DNA of 54,563 bases from a bacterium 1xD8-48 (GCA_009917455.1 QZDS01000033.1:1-54563), one strand, 5' to 3'. Counted from the first letter of the stretch, positions 24,389 to 34,208 are shown. The notes: generated from the sequence alone by a model not told the origin. A program made the numbers and translations.

Positions 24389-27300
24389 TTATATGGAAGC
24401 GATATCAATCAGCGTAAACTGCTCTCTGACGTTTTCCAGACTGGTGACAAGAGCCCTTGCGGTGTCCATTGCCGTGATGCAGTTCACTCCCGTCTCGATT
24501 GCCGTTCTTCTGATTAAGAAGCCGTCTCTTGACTTGTCCCTCCCCTGGGTGGGAGTATCAATCACCAGGTCGATTCTGTGTCCCAGAATCAAATCCATGA
24601 CGGTAGGGGATTCCTGGGAAATCTTGTTTACTTTCCTTGCTTTTACCCCGGCTTCCTGCAAAGCCGCCGCAGTACTTCTGGTGGCGTAGATAGTGTAGCC
24701 GAGTTTTTCAAACCTGCGCCCGATTTCCACCGCCTCGCCTTTATCCGCGTCCTTGACGGTGATAATCATCTGCCTGTGTTTTGGCAAATCAATCCCCGCT
24801 CCCAGAAACGCCTTGTACAGCGCCTCGTTAAAGGTTTTGGCTATCCCCAGGCACTCGCCGGTGGATTTCATTTCAGGACCCAAACTTATTTCCGCTCCCC
24901 TTATTTTTTCAAAGGAAAATACCGGCATCTTAATTGCGAAATAGTCCGCCGCCGGTGCAAGTCCCGGCTCGTATCCAAGCTCTCTTATGGATTTTCCCAT
25001 AATCACCCCGGCCGCAAGATCCACAATGGGAATTCCCGTAACCTTGCTGATATAGGGAACGGTACGGGAGGAACGGGGATTGACCTCGATGACATAAACC
25101 TCCTCGCCGATGGCAATAAACTGAATGTTAATCAGGCCCTTTACGTGAAGCGCCCTTGCAAGCCTCGCGGTGTAATCCGCGATTTTGTCCCGCACGGTAT
25201 TGGATATGGTAAAGGCCGGATAAACGGAAATACTGTCGCCGGAATGGACGCCGGTTCTCTCAATGTGCTCCATAATACCCGGTATCAGAATATCCTTTCC
25301 GTCGCAGACCGCGTCCACCTCGATTTCCTTACCCTGCAGATATTTGTCTACCAGAATGGGGTGGTCCTGGGCGATTCGGTTGATAATGTTCATAAACTCC
25401 TCAATCTCCTCGTCGCAGATGGCAATCTGCATTCCCTGGCCGCCCAGAACGTAGGACGGACGCACAAGCACGGGATAACCCAGCCGGTTTGCCACTTTCT
25501 TTGCCTCCTCCGCCGTATAAACGGTGTCTCCGGCCGCCCGCGGGATTCCCGTTTCCTCCAGAATTTTGTCAAACAGTTCCCTGTCCTCGGCGGCATCCAC
25601 ATCCTCCGCTTTTGTTCCGAGAATCGGCACGCCCATTTTCATCAGGCTTTCCGTCAGCTTGATAGCCGTCTGTCCGCCGAACTGCACCACCGCCCCGTCC
25701 GGTTTTTCCAGACGGACAATGCTCTCCACGTCCTCCGGCGTCAGCGGTTCAAAGTAAAGTTTGTCGGCAATGTCAAAGTCCGTGCTGACCGTTTCCGGGT
25801 TGTTGTTGACGATAATTGTCTCGTAGCCCGCCTTTGCGAAAGCCCAGGTGGCGTGGACGGAGCAGTAATCGAACTCGATTCCCTGTCCGATTCTGATTGG
25901 GCCGGAACCTAAAACCAGCACCTTCTTTGGCGGCGTGGTTACTGCCGCCTCGTTTTCACTGCCGTAAACGGAATAATAGTAAGGCGTGCACGCCTCAAAT
26001 TCCGCCGCACAGGTGTCCACCATCTTATAAGCCGCCACGATGCCGTTATCGTAGCGCATTTTTTTAATTTCTTCCTCTGTCATGCCGGTGAGTCTTGCAA
26101 TCACATTGTCCGGGAATTCAATCCGTTTCGCCTCCCGCAAAAGTTCAGGCGTAAGCGGCTTTTCCTTAAGAGCCTGTTCCATCTCCACCAGAATGGCAAT
26201 CTTATCAATGAACCAGTTGTCAATCATAGTGATTTCATGAATCGTATCGTAGTCGATTCCCTTGCGGATTGCCTCGGCTATCACATAAATCCTCTGGTCA
26301 TCCACCTTCTTTAACCGTTCTTTCAGCTCCTCTGCGGAAAGCGCGCCAAAATCATAGTCAAGGAGGCAGTCCACGTGCTGCTCAAGGGAGCGGATGGCTT
26401 TCATCAGCGCGCCCTCGAAGTTATCGCAGATACTCATAACCTCGCCGGTGGCTTTCATCTGGGTGGTCAGCGTTCTTTTTGCGGTAATAAATTTGTCAAA
26501 AGGCAGCCTTGGCAGCTTTACCACCACGTAATCCAGCGTGGGTTCAAAGCTGGCAAAGGTCTTGCCCGTTATCGCGTTTTTGATTTCGTCCAGGGTATAG
26601 CCAAGGGCAATCTTGGCCGCCACCTTGGCAATGGGGTATCCCGTAGCCTTGCTTGCCAGCGCGGAAGAACGGCTGACACGGGGGTTCACCTCAATCACGC
26701 AGTATTCAAAGCTCTCAGGATGAAGAGCGAACTGCACGTTGCACCCGCCGGTAATCTGAAGCTCGTCGATAATATTAAGGGCGGAGGAACGCAGCATCTG
26801 GTATTCCTTATCCCCCAGCGTCTGGGAGGGCGCCACCACAATGCTGTCTCCGGTATGAACTCCCACCGGGTCGATATTTTCCATGTTGCAGACGGTGATA
26901 CAGTTGCCCGCGCCATCCCGCATTACTTCATACTCGATTTCCTTCCAGCCCGCAATACAGCGTTCCACCAGAACCTGCCCCACTCTTGAAAGCCGAAGCC
27001 CGTTCTCAAGGATACTCTCAAGTTCCGCCTGGTTATGGGCGATTCCGCCGCCGGAACCTCCTAATGTATAGGCCGGGCGGAGCACCACGGGATAGCCTAT
27101 GGTATTGGTGAAAGCCACCCCCTCCGCCACCGTTTCCACCACCGTTGACGCGGCGCAGGGCTCCCCGATTTTTTCCATGGTATCCTTAAATTCCTGTCTG
27201 TCCTCCGCCTTTTTGATGGTAGCCGCCGTGGTTCCCAGAAGCTTTACATTGTGGGCGGCAAGAAATCCCGACTCCTCCAGCTCCATTCCAAGATTAAGGC

Positions 27301-27583
27301 CCGCCTGTCCCCCGAGGGTGGGAAGAATGCTGTCGGGCTTTTCCTTTTCTATAATCTGCTCCAGAACTCTTGCGGTAAGGGGTTCTATATAAACCTTGTC
27401 CGCAATATTCTTGTCCGTCATAATCGTGGCCGGGTTGGAATTTACCAGAATAACCTCAACCCCCTCCTCCTTTAAAGAACGGCAGGCCTGAGTTCCCGCA
27501 TAGTCAAATTCCGCCGCCTGCCCGATCACAATCGGGCCGGAGCCAATCACCATTACTCTTTTTACATTTGGATTTTTAGGCAT
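24389..27583 (-). CDS. carB: Carbamoyl-phosphate synthase large subunit
   Basis: A 1064-residue protein with the two homologous halves of CarB. The first half begins VMVIGSGPIVIGQAAEFDYAG and carries the carboxyphosphate site; the second begins VLVLGSGPIRIGQGIEFDYC and carries the carbamate site. The oligomerisation domain and C-terminal MGS-like regulatory domain (IYATRSTAAALQEAGVKA) are present, so it is full length. It makes carbamoyl phosphate for pyrimidines and arginine together with CarA. ATG 27583 has AGAAGGAGG upstream; the earlier frame start 27619 is not used. It lies 70 bases after carA in one operon. Confidence 0.98.
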   Translation of the reverse strand: MPKNPNVKRVMVIGSGPIVIGQAAEFDYAGTQACRSLKEEGVEVILVNSNPATIMTDKNIADKVYIEPLTARVLEQIIEKEKPDSILPTLGGQAGLNLGMELEESGFLAAHNVKLLGTTAATIKKAEDRQEFKDTMEKIGEPCAASTVVETVAEGVAFTNTIGYPVVLRPAYTLGGSGGGIAHNQAELESILENGLRLSRVGQVLVERCIAGWKEIEYEVMRDGAGNCITVCNMENIDPVGVHTGDSIVVAPSQTLGDKEYQMLRSSALNIIDELQITGGCNVQFALHPESFEYCVIEVNPRVSRSSALASKATGYPIAKVAAKIALGYTLDEIKNAITGKTFASFEPTLDYVVVKLPRLPFDKFITAKRTLTTQMKATGEVMSICDNFEGALMKAIRSLEQHVDCLLDYDFGALSAEELKERLKKVDDQRIYVIAEAIRKGIDYDTIHEITMIDNWFIDKIAILVEMEQALKEKPLTPELLREAKRIEFPDNVIARLTGMTEEEIKKMRYDNGIVAAYKMVDTCAAEFEACTPYYYSVYGSENEAAVTTPPKKVLVLGSGPIRIGQGIEFDYCSVHATWAFAKAGYETIIVNNNPETVSTDFDIADKLYFEPLTPEDVESIVRLEKPDGAVVQFGGQTAIKLTESLMKMGVPILGTKAEDVDAAEDRELFDKILEETGIPRAAGDTVYTAEEAKKVANRLGYPVLVRPSYVLGGQGMQIAICDEEIEEFMNIINRIAQDHPILVDKYLQGKEIEVDAVCDGKDILIPGIMEHIERTGVHSGDSISVYPAFTISNTVRDKIADYTARLARALHVKGLINIQFIAIGEEVYVIEVNPRSSRTVPYISKVTGIPIVDLAAGVIMGKSIRELGYEPGLAPAADYFAIKMPVFSFEKIRGAEISLGPEMKSTGECLGIAKTFNEALYKAFLGAGIDLPKHRQMIITVKDADKGEAVEIGRRFEKLGYTIYATRSTAAALQEAGVKARKVNKISQESPTVMDLILGHRIDLVIDTPTQGRDKSRDGFLIRRTAIETGVNCITAMDTARALVTSLENVREQFTLIDIASI

Positions 27584-27653
27584 TGCTGCTCCTCCTTCTA
27601 TATTTAAGTTCCGCTGCATATGAACTTTTTTATTGCTGCGGGGTCGTTGACTT

Positions 27654-28751
27654 TCAGCGCATCATCTCAATAAATCTGTCAAACAGATACCCCGAATCGT
27701 GGGGGCCCGGAGAAGCCTCCGGGTGAAATTGGACAGTAAAAATGTTCTTTCCGGTATAGGAAAGCCCTTCGTTGGTGCCGTCGTTTACATTGATAAAAGC
27801 CGGAACCGCAACTGCCGGATCCAGTTTTTCGGTGTCCACCACATAGCCGTGATTCTGAGAGGAAATATAAACTCTGCCGCTTTTTAAATCCTTTACCGGA
27901 TGGTTGCCTCCCCGGTGTCCGTATTTCATCTTAAAGGTATCCGCCCCCGTGGCAAGAGCCATGAGCTGATGCCCCAGGCAGATTGCAAAAACAGGGATAT
28001 CGCTGTCGTAGAGCTTTTTTATTTCTTTGATAATTCCCGTACATTCCTTGGGGTCGCCGGGGCCGTTGCTTAGCATAATGCCGTCCGGCCTATCCCCGAT
28101 GATTTCCTCCGCCTTTGTATTTGCCGGGTACACGGTGACCTGGCATCCCCGCCGCACAAGGCTGGACGCAATATTATCCTTTGCTCCGAAGTCAAGCAGA
28201 GCCACCTTTTTCCCTCTCTGTGAAAGCGGCTCCTGTAAGGACTGCTCTTTTAATTCAAAATGATATTTATGGGAACAGGTTACTTTTTCAACTACTTTTC
28301 CGGTAGTATATTGTTTTAACTGGGGAAGAATCAAGGCAGGATTGTAATTTTCATCGGTGGTAATCATACCGTTCATAGTGCCTTTTTCACGAAGAATCTT
28401 GGTTAGCGCCCGGGTATCGATGCCCGCAATGCCCGGAATATTCTGCTCGGCCAGAAATTCCTGAATCGTTATTTCCTTTCGGAAATTACTTGCCGTGCGG
28501 GAAAGCTCCCTTACAATAAAACCGTCCGTCCACGCCCTTTTCGACTCCATATCCTCCCTGCACACTCCATAATTTCCAATCAGAGGATAGGTCATGCATA
28601 CTGTCTGTCCGGCGTAAGAAGGGTCCGTCAAAACTTCAAGATACCCCGCCATGGAAGTGTTAAAGACAATTTCACTGATAACTTCTCTGTCGGCGCCTAT
28701 ATGCGTTCCTGTAAAAACAGTGCCGTCTTCAAGAATTAAAAATGCTTTCAT
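27654..28751 (-). CDS. carA: Carbamoyl-phosphate synthase small subunit
   Basis: A 365-residue protein of the CarA type. The N-terminal half holds the conserved SYAGQTVCMTYPLIGNYGV segment, and the C-terminal glutamine amidotransferase domain has the nucleophile Cys in FAICLGHQLMALA (about 250) and the His-Glu pair in VQFHPEASPGP. It releases ammonia from glutamine for CarB. ATG 28751 follows GGGAGCAGG. It heads the carAB operon, with a promoter at 28798-28826. Confidence 0.98.
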   Translation of the reverse strand: MKAFLILEDGTVFTGTHIGADREVISEIVFNTSMAGYLEVLTDPSYAGQTVCMTYPLIGNYGVCREDMESKRAWTDGFIVRELSRTASNFRKEITIQEFLAEQNIPGIAGIDTRALTKILREKGTMNGMITTDENYNPALILPQLKQYTTGKVVEKVTCSHKYHFELKEQSLQEPLSQRGKKVALLDFGAKDNIASSLVRRGCQVTVYPANTKAEEIIGDRPDGIMLSNGPGDPKECTGIIKEIKKLYDSDIPVFAICLGHQLMALATGADTFKMKYGHRGGNHPVKDLKSGRVYISSQNHGYVVDTEKLDPAVAVPAFINVNDGTNEGLSYTGKNIFTVQFHPEASPGPHDSGYLFDRFIEMMR

Positions 28752-28797
28752 CTAGTCCTGCTCCCTTTCTTTTCACTTTTCTCTGCGTAATCGGTTC

Positions 28798-28826
28798 ATT
28801 ATAGCATAAGAGATTTGCCTGTTCAA
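28798..28826 (-). promoter_or_regulatory. Promoter of carAB
   Basis: Minus-strand -35 TTGAAC (28826-28821), 17-bp spacer, perfect -10 TATAAT (28803-28798). A hairpin-forming ACCGGCA/TGCCGGT pair (28826-28860) lies just upstream and overlaps the -35 by one base. Confidence 0.65.
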
Positions 28827-28919
28827 CCGGCAAAAACACTTTCTCACTCCTTATGCCGGTAAAACGAAAAACATGCCAGCGCGCAGACCATTGGTATTAC
28901 CGCCCTCCAATATCTCATT

Positions 28920-30695
28920 TCACCGGGAAGCCGCCTCTTTCTCCATCCACTCCTCCATATAATCCTCTATAATATAGAAGGGCGCCGGTCCCGTCCTGAG
29001 AAAGAACTCGTGAAACTCCTTCACGTCAAAGTCGTCCCCCAGCTTTTGCTGCGCCTTTTCCCTCAGATTCAAAATCTCAAGGTAGCCGATAAAATAGCTG
29101 AGATAATTGGCGGGCTCCTGCACAATCAAATCAAATAGCTCGTCAACTGCGCTTTCATCGGAAATCCCGTATCCCGCAAGGAATCCGGAAACATCCTCCT
29201 TTGTCCATCCGTCGTAGTGAATCGCCATGTCGAGGTAGGCGGACAACGCCAGCGCCCATGCGCTGTTGCCCCCGGACAACTCCGCAAGCTCCTCCTCCAT
29301 TCCCCCGAGGATACCGGAATACTCAAACTCCACGTAGGTCGCCCAGCCCTCCGAGTATCCGGGACAGGAAAAAAGGTTCCGTATCAGCGGAAGCTCCCCG
29401 GAGCCGGTGTAAACATTCTGATACAAATGTCCCGGATACCCCTCATGTGCCAGCGTTGGATAAAGCTCTGTCTGTCCGTCGTCCACATATTTTCCGTTAA
29501 TATAAATCACATTATTTTTCAAATCGTCAACAGGGGTTGTCAGATAAAAGGCCGGGCTTAAATGCTCCTCCATGGAGGGATGGACATATTTGACCCTGTA
29601 ATTTACCTCCGGCGGCTCCGGGAAATATTCCCCTATCCTGCCCTTTAAATCCTCTATTATCTCCTTCGGCTCCGTAACCGGGTACTCATAGTCCATAAAT
29701 TCATAGTAAAGCTCCGGATTTTCCATTATTTTCATCTGCATACTGAAAAGAAAGCTTTCCAGAAATTTTTCCGTGCTCCGCTGAAGCTTTTTCACGGACA
29801 AATCGGAGCCTGTTGCGTTACGAACCAGATATTCATAATACTCTTTCCCTTTTTCATAATAGGAAAGCCCGTATTCATTGACGCCGTTCCCCTTAAGCTC
29901 CGTAAGGCCGTCAATCAGTACCTGATAGCCCTCCGTCACCTCTCCGGTGATAATATCATGGTTCTTTATGCGGTATTCTTCCTTTTCCTGTTCGGAAAGC
30001 CCCTCAAAGGATGCTATCTTATCGTCAAACACCTCTATCATGTAGTTTTCTTCCGGCTCCTCGATAAATTCGGCGCACTGTTCAATAATCGCATCCGCCA
30101 CATCGTCGGACATGAAAAGACCGGCCTTTGCCTTTTCCCACTCAAAGGTCACAATCTCCCTGAAAGCCTCGTCTGTCTGTGAAGCCAGCTCCAGATAATC
30201 GTCGATATCCCGCCGGGTGCGGAAGGTATACTCTGCAAGCACTATGGGGAGCTGGGCCTGATAGCCTGTGGTGGGGCTTAAAATCTCCTCATACAGCGAA
30301 AACTCCCTTGCGGAAAGCTCCGTCTCCACATAGTCTGCCATAATATCATAAACTATCTGCTGCTGCCCTGTCAGAGTTTCCCTGTCAAAGGCGGAAAGCT
30401 CCTTTTTCAAATCTTCGAGTTCACCGTAAAACTCGTCGTCATCCGGTGAAAAATCCCCCAGCGTCACCTCATAATCGGTAATCCCGTAGTTTTCGGGGTA
30501 AGCCAGAATATAATGGAGATTAATGGTGTTCCCTGCTACTTCCTCCCGGAAGCATTCCTCCAGAAAAGCGTCAAACTGCTCCGGCGAAGGGCGGCTCATG
30601 TTTACCGCCGCAAACACGAGCCCCGCCGCCGCCAGAGCAGCTGTCAGAAATACCGCTATCCATTTAACGTACCGCTTTTTTTCCTGATTTTCCAT
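28920..30695 (-). CDS. Membrane-anchored DUF885 metallopeptidase-like protein
   Basis: A 591-residue protein with one N-terminal membrane helix (about 11-30) and no signal cleavage motif, so it should be anchored with its body outside. The body is DUF885, an M3-like zinc peptidase fold: the metal motif is LAHEGYPGHLYQ (HExxH-type variant HEGYPGH) and the later SEGWATYVE carries a further Glu. The family is widespread in Firmicutes, with an unclear substrate. It lies 35 bases downstream of the DUF5722 gene on the same strand and is probably transcribed with it. Carboxypeptidase or general peptidase activity is a guess from the fold. Confidence 0.85.
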   Translation of the reverse strand: MENQEKKRYVKWIAVFLTAALAAAGLVFAAVNMSRPSPEQFDAFLEECFREEVAGNTINLHYILAYPENYGITDYEVTLGDFSPDDDEFYGELEDLKKELSAFDRETLTGQQQIVYDIMADYVETELSAREFSLYEEILSPTTGYQAQLPIVLAEYTFRTRRDIDDYLELASQTDEAFREIVTFEWEKAKAGLFMSDDVADAIIEQCAEFIEEPEENYMIEVFDDKIASFEGLSEQEKEEYRIKNHDIITGEVTEGYQVLIDGLTELKGNGVNEYGLSYYEKGKEYYEYLVRNATGSDLSVKKLQRSTEKFLESFLFSMQMKIMENPELYYEFMDYEYPVTEPKEIIEDLKGRIGEYFPEPPEVNYRVKYVHPSMEEHLSPAFYLTTPVDDLKNNVIYINGKYVDDGQTELYPTLAHEGYPGHLYQNVYTGSGELPLIRNLFSCPGYSEGWATYVEFEYSGILGGMEEELAELSGGNSAWALALSAYLDMAIHYDGWTKEDVSGFLAGYGISDESAVDELFDLIVQEPANYLSYFIGYLEILNLREKAQQKLGDDFDVKEFHEFFLRTGPAPFYIIEDYMEEWMEKEAASR

Positions 30696-30730
30696 CTGTA
30701 TCTCCCATGACGCGGCACTTGCCGCCCGCT

Positions 30731-32401
30731 CTACTCCGCGCTATCCGCCGTCGCCGCTATGACGCCCGTCCCCTCTCTGGTCCACACAATGTTATCGCGA
30801 ATCATCTCGTCGATGTCCATTCCGATAATCTCGGAGGCCCGCTCCTTTGCCTCGCCTTCGTTTTCCGTTCCCAGCTTCTTATACATTTCGTAAGAGGGCT
30901 TTCTGTTTCCCTCCAAATCGTACAGGCCAAGGGCAAGATGGCTTTCCATCTCAAAGGCTTCGTCGGTCTGACGGAACAGCATAAAGGCATCCACATCAGG
31001 AAGAGAAGCCGCCTTCAGATAACCGTAGGCAATTGACGCCTCCTGCTTTTCGTCCCCGAAAGCGGAGGTATAACCGATTTCCGCAAGGGAAATGCTCCTG
31101 ACCTCTCCCGCAGGATTCAAAAACTTATCTTCATGCATATAATCAATTAAAATATCGATATTCTGCATGGTGATGTAGGGCGTGGTGATGCTGTCCTTCA
31201 CCCATACCGCCGGTCCGTTCCAGGCATAGGGGTCATACAGAGGCGAATTATAGGGATGGTAGGAAAGCCCCCAGTCAATATTTCCCTCCCGGTTCATATA
31301 GTAGTTAAACTGGTCAAGATACTCCTTTGCCAGAAAGCTGCCGGGATTGGACTTCCGGTTCCACTCCTGGTCGATGGAATTGTATATTCTTACGCTGGCG
31401 TTCATGCTCTTCATTTCATTATAAAGGATGCGGAATGCCTTCACATAAATATTGACATTCAAATCCATGGAGGTGGAATTGGTGTACCACCATGAGGTGC
31501 GGGCGTTCACTTCGTTTCCGATAATCCAGTTGTCCACCTGCCCGCAGCCGGTCTGTCCCGAATAATGCTGCCCGAGGAAAGCCCCTATCGCCTTTAAGTG
31601 ATTGACTCCGGCTTCCTCCTCCACATTCAGCGCATAGCCGGGGCAGTTCTCCCCGTCTGCTGCCAGAGGATGGATTAAATCCTGGGCGTAGGGATTTTGT
31701 CCCCCGTTTAAGAGAACCATGGTGATTTGGATTCCATATTTATTCAGCGTCCTGATGGTGGAATCATATTCTGCAAGCCGCTCACCGTTAAAGTACCAGG
31801 TCTGGCCATTATAGGGAAAGGCAACGGTTCCCGGAACCGACTCGTCCGAGCAGATATCGTCGATATCCATGTTATAGACCATCTGGTGAACCCCAAGCTC
31901 CTGAAGCTCCTCGCCGGTAACCCTGGTGATGTCAGGAAGAAGCCCCTTGATTCCGCCGTCCATTCTCGTGGACGAATAGGCGGCAATGGCCTCGGGATTC
32001 GTAATATAATGCTCATCGCTTACCTGAATCATCTCCCCGTTTCTCTTCACCGCAATCAGAAACTTGCGGCTTAAGTTGGAGTCCGCCGTGTTGTAGTTCA
32101 GCGGAAAGCTGGCCGAAACGCTTTTCCCTGCGTCCACTTTAGTAACAATGCTCCCGGTGGTCCCGTCTGACTGCACGTCATTGGCATAGACATAAAACTT
32201 GCCGTCGTCGCTTGACGGAACGCTGGATGTGCTGATTTCACATACCACGTCCTCGTCCGAAATCAGGCAGGAATCAATGGATACCGGCCGGCCGGCTGCC
32301 TCCACGCGGTCAGCTCCATTCCAGCCGCCGACGCCTGCCGACGCCAGTATCCCTGCTGCCACCGCCATCAATGTAAGCATCATCTTGTTCTTTCTTTTCA
32401 T
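30731..32401 (-). CDS. Secreted DUF5722-type (TIM barrel, glycosidase-like) protein
   Basis: A 556-residue secreted protein. It starts with a signal peptide (MKRKNKMMLTLMAVAAGILA, cleavage after about residue 35, EAAG). A beta-sandwich domain follows, then a TIM-barrel-like body with the conserved DNWIIGNEVNARTSW segment (glycosidase-type NE pair) and SLAEIGYTS, suggesting two acidic residues. I believe this is the DUF5722 family, which is glycosidase-like and of unknown substrate. The stop lies 35 bases before the DUF885 gene. Its promoter at 32467-32495 is in the gap after the split cortex-lytic gene. Confidence 0.7.
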   Translation of the reverse strand: MKRKNKMMLTLMAVAAGILASAGVGGWNGADRVEAAGRPVSIDSCLISDEDVVCEISTSSVPSSDDGKFYVYANDVQSDGTTGSIVTKVDAGKSVSASFPLNYNTADSNLSRKFLIAVKRNGEMIQVSDEHYITNPEAIAAYSSTRMDGGIKGLLPDITRVTGEELQELGVHQMVYNMDIDDICSDESVPGTVAFPYNGQTWYFNGERLAEYDSTIRTLNKYGIQITMVLLNGGQNPYAQDLIHPLAADGENCPGYALNVEEEAGVNHLKAIGAFLGQHYSGQTGCGQVDNWIIGNEVNARTSWWYTNSTSMDLNVNIYVKAFRILYNEMKSMNASVRIYNSIDQEWNRKSNPGSFLAKEYLDQFNYYMNREGNIDWGLSYHPYNSPLYDPYAWNGPAVWVKDSITTPYITMQNIDILIDYMHEDKFLNPAGEVRSISLAEIGYTSAFGDEKQEASIAYGYLKAASLPDVDAFMLFRQTDEAFEMESHLALGLYDLEGNRKPSYEMYKKLGTENEGEAKERASEIIGMDIDEMIRDNIVWTREGTGVIAATADSAE

Positions 32402-32466
32402 GGGAATCCTCCATTCTGAAGTATCTTGTAATGTCTTTTGTATTTCTCATAAATTTCTTTTTCTAC

Positions 32467-32495
32467 ATTATAGCGAAAGCTTGGCTCTGTGTCAT
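32467..32495 (-). promoter_or_regulatory. Promoter of the DUF5722 gene
   Basis: Minus-strand -35 ATGACA (32495-32490), 17-bp spacer, perfect -10 TATAAT (32472-32467), 66 bases ahead of the ATG. Confidence 0.6.
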
Positions 32496-32504
32496 TAATT
32501 ATTT

Positions 32505-32864
32505 TTAAGTTCCCGGCTCGGAAATCCGACTTACCCCCACATAGATGTTGGAAATGCTGTACCATGTGGGAAAATCCACGATTCCATTGGGAGGCAGATT
32601 GAAAATCCTCTGGAAAGCCTTCACCGCGTTCGCCGTGGCCGGACCGAAAATCCCATCAGCGGTGATTGTGGGAATAGCCGGATAATTTCTGGCAATCCGG
32701 TTTAACTGCTGCTGCATCTGCCTTACCTTTTCCCCGGATGAGCCAATCGTCAGGTCATAGCCAGGCCAGGATGAGGGCACCCCTGAAATGCTTGTGGCAG
32801 TATTGATGTACATATCGCTTCCATAGTAATAGCGAATGATGTCTATGGCGGCATAACCTTCTTC
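32505..32864 (-). pseudogene. sleC: 3' part of the split sleC-like cortex-lytic gene (last 119 codons)
   Basis: This piece encodes EEGYAAIDIIRYYYGSDMYI and a C-terminal peptidoglycan-binding repeat (LTIGSSGEKVRQMQQQLN to DGIFGPATANAVKAFQ), ending VGVSRISEPGT. It is the exact continuation of the 5' piece at 44093-45001, on the same strand and in the same phase. Alone it has no start of its own; it is translated only as the tail of the recombinase frame. Excision of the element would join codon 303 of the 5' piece to GAA here and rebuild a 422-residue enzyme. I call it sleC-like because of the SpoIID-type catalytic domain plus one PG-binding domain, as in clostridial SleC. Confidence 0.85.
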
Positions 32865-34148
32865 TCCTGCTGACTGACAGGGACTAAAAATATTTTGCTG
32901 AAAAAAGTCTTCCGCTTTCACCAGCTTTTCTCCGACAGCTTCCTTCTTCCTTTCCATCGCCTCCTTCCTCAGGAGATATTCCTCCTTTGAAATTTCTCCC
33001 AGGGCAAACTGCCCGTAAAGCGCTTTCATCTCCTCTTTTGCGGCGGCAAGGCTGTTTTTCAGCCTCCTCAGATTTTTCTCTTTAGCGGCGACATCTTTCT
33101 CCCGGTAATGCTTTTCCGCCCCCGCTCCCTCTGGCATCCCCGCCGGTGCTTTCCCCGGTACAGCCGGCCTCCGGCAATCATTCCCCGGCTTCTTCTTCCG
33201 CTCCCGCCTCCTTATCTTTTCCTGCGCCCTGTCAAATTCTTCCCCTGTCACCAGTCCTTCATGGGTATTTTCCGCCACAATCCACTTTTCCCTCTCCACT
33301 GCTCTGGCTCTGCTGCCTCCCACCTGTATCTGTCTTCTTTTTCCATAGATGTTTTTTCCGGTATAGCGCTCGTCCCGCAGAATTTTCAGCACCCCCTGAG
33401 GCGTCCAGAAATTAACGTCCCCGCTCCTTCCCCATGCTTTGCGGGTACAGCCCGCCGCTTTCTTGTACAGCATGGGCGTCAAAATACCTTCTCCGTTCAG
33501 CCTTCTCGCAATCTCCGCAGTACTGTTCCCCTCCACCGCCATATAAAAAATACGGCGGACAATCTCTGCCGCCGCCTCGTCAGGAATCAGACTGTTTTTA
33601 TGATTTTCATCCCTCCTGTATCCAAAGGGCGCAAAGGAAGATAGAAAGTCCCCCCTTTCCGCCCTGAAATCCTGCGCGCTCCGCACCTTGCGCGACAAAT
33701 CCTGACTGTAAAAATCGTTTAAAAGGGTCTTAAAGGAAATCGTAAGGCTGTCCGCTTCCCTCCGGACGGCGCTGTCAAATCCGTCGTTTACAGAGATAAA
33801 GCGCACCCCCCAAAAGGGAAATATCCGGAAAATATAATTTCCCACCGCCAGATAATCCCGTCCGAAACGGGAAAAATCCTTTACCACAATGCAGTGGATT
33901 TCCCCCTGCTCCGCTTTTTTTAACAGAGCGCGCGCTGACGGGCGGTCAAAATTTTTCCCGCTGCAGCCGTCGTCGCAAAATTCGAGAATATCCGCCTTCC
34001 CGGCTTCCGGCATCCCTCTTAAAAAGCCCTTAAGGAGATTTCTCTGGTTTGCGATACTGTTCGATTCCCGCTTTGCCGCCTTTTCCATCTCCTTATCCTC
34101 ATCGGAGACGCGCAGGTACATTGCAATGGTAAGTCTGTCCGTATTCAT
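32505..34148 (-). CDS. Large serine recombinase 1, fused in frame to the sleC tail
   Basis: A 547-codon frame. Residues about 6-150 form the serine resolvase domain (MYLRVSDEDKEM with the nucleophile Ser; KDFSRFGRDYLAVGNY), and about 165-275 the recombinase domain (GFDSAVRREADSLTI, APFGYRRDE). A coiled-coil stretch (LRRLKNSLAAAKEEMKALYG) follows at about 355-415. The usual zinc-ribbon pair of CxxC motifs is absent; the expected place reads KKPGNDCRRPAVPGKAPAGM. From residue 429 the frame is host sleC sequence. It lies at one end of the 11.2-kb element with its attachment half-site in its own 3' end, which is the layout of an integrase that made this insertion. Promoter TGACTT/TATAAT lies at 34257-34285. 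Confidence 0.88.
   Translation of the reverse strand: MNTDRLTIAMYLRVSDEDKEMEKAAKRESNSIANQRNLLKGFLRGMPEAGKADILEFCDDGCSGKNFDRPSARALLKKAEQGEIHCIVVKDFSRFGRDYLAVGNYIFRIFPFWGVRFISVNDGFDSAVRREADSLTISFKTLLNDFYSQDLSRKVRSAQDFRAERGDFLSSFAPFGYRRDENHKNSLIPDEAAAEIVRRIFYMAVEGNSTAEIARRLNGEGILTPMLYKKAAGCTRKAWGRSGDVNFWTPQGVLKILRDERYTGKNIYGKRRQIQVGGSRARAVEREKWIVAENTHEGLVTGEEFDRAQEKIRRRERKKKPGNDCRRPAVPGKAPAGMPEGAGAEKHYREKDVAAKEKNLRRLKNSLAAAKEEMKALYGQFALGEISKEEYLLRKEAMERKKEAVGEKLVKAEDFFQQNIFSPCQSAGEEGYAAIDIIRYYYGSDMYINTATSISGVPSSWPGYDLTIGSSGEKVRQMQQQLNRIARNYPAIPTITADGIFGPATANAVKAFQRIFNLPPNGIVDFPTWYSISNIYVGVSRISEPGT
32840..32888 (-). other. Attachment site at the low-coordinate end of the element
   Basis: Crossover dinucleotide GA (32864-32863, minus strand). 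Host side: GAA GAA GGT TAT of sleC. Element side: GTCA block (32874-32871) and distal arm TTTAGTCC (32888-32881). Paired with the other end (44067-44115), the element sides make a 50-bp site with 14 of 25 symmetric pairs matching, centred on GA. Confidence 0.8.
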
Positions 34149-34192
34149 GGAATTTCCGTTCGTCTGTACTTATAAGATTATTATTCGCGGGA

Positions 34193-34208
34193 GTTCTTTT
34201 GATAGAAC
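34193..34208. promoter_or_regulatory. Inverted repeat in the recombinase 1 leader
   Basis: GTTCT-N6-AGAAC lies between the recombinase promoter and its start codon. The same arms with a 4-base spacer form the site at the MarR promoter (34341-34354). Confidence 0.5.

Noticed and set aside
32505..34148. A recombinase that naturally carries a peptidoglycan-binding domain
   Set aside because: The tail is colinear with the missing end of the gene at 44093-45001 and starts exactly at the att core.
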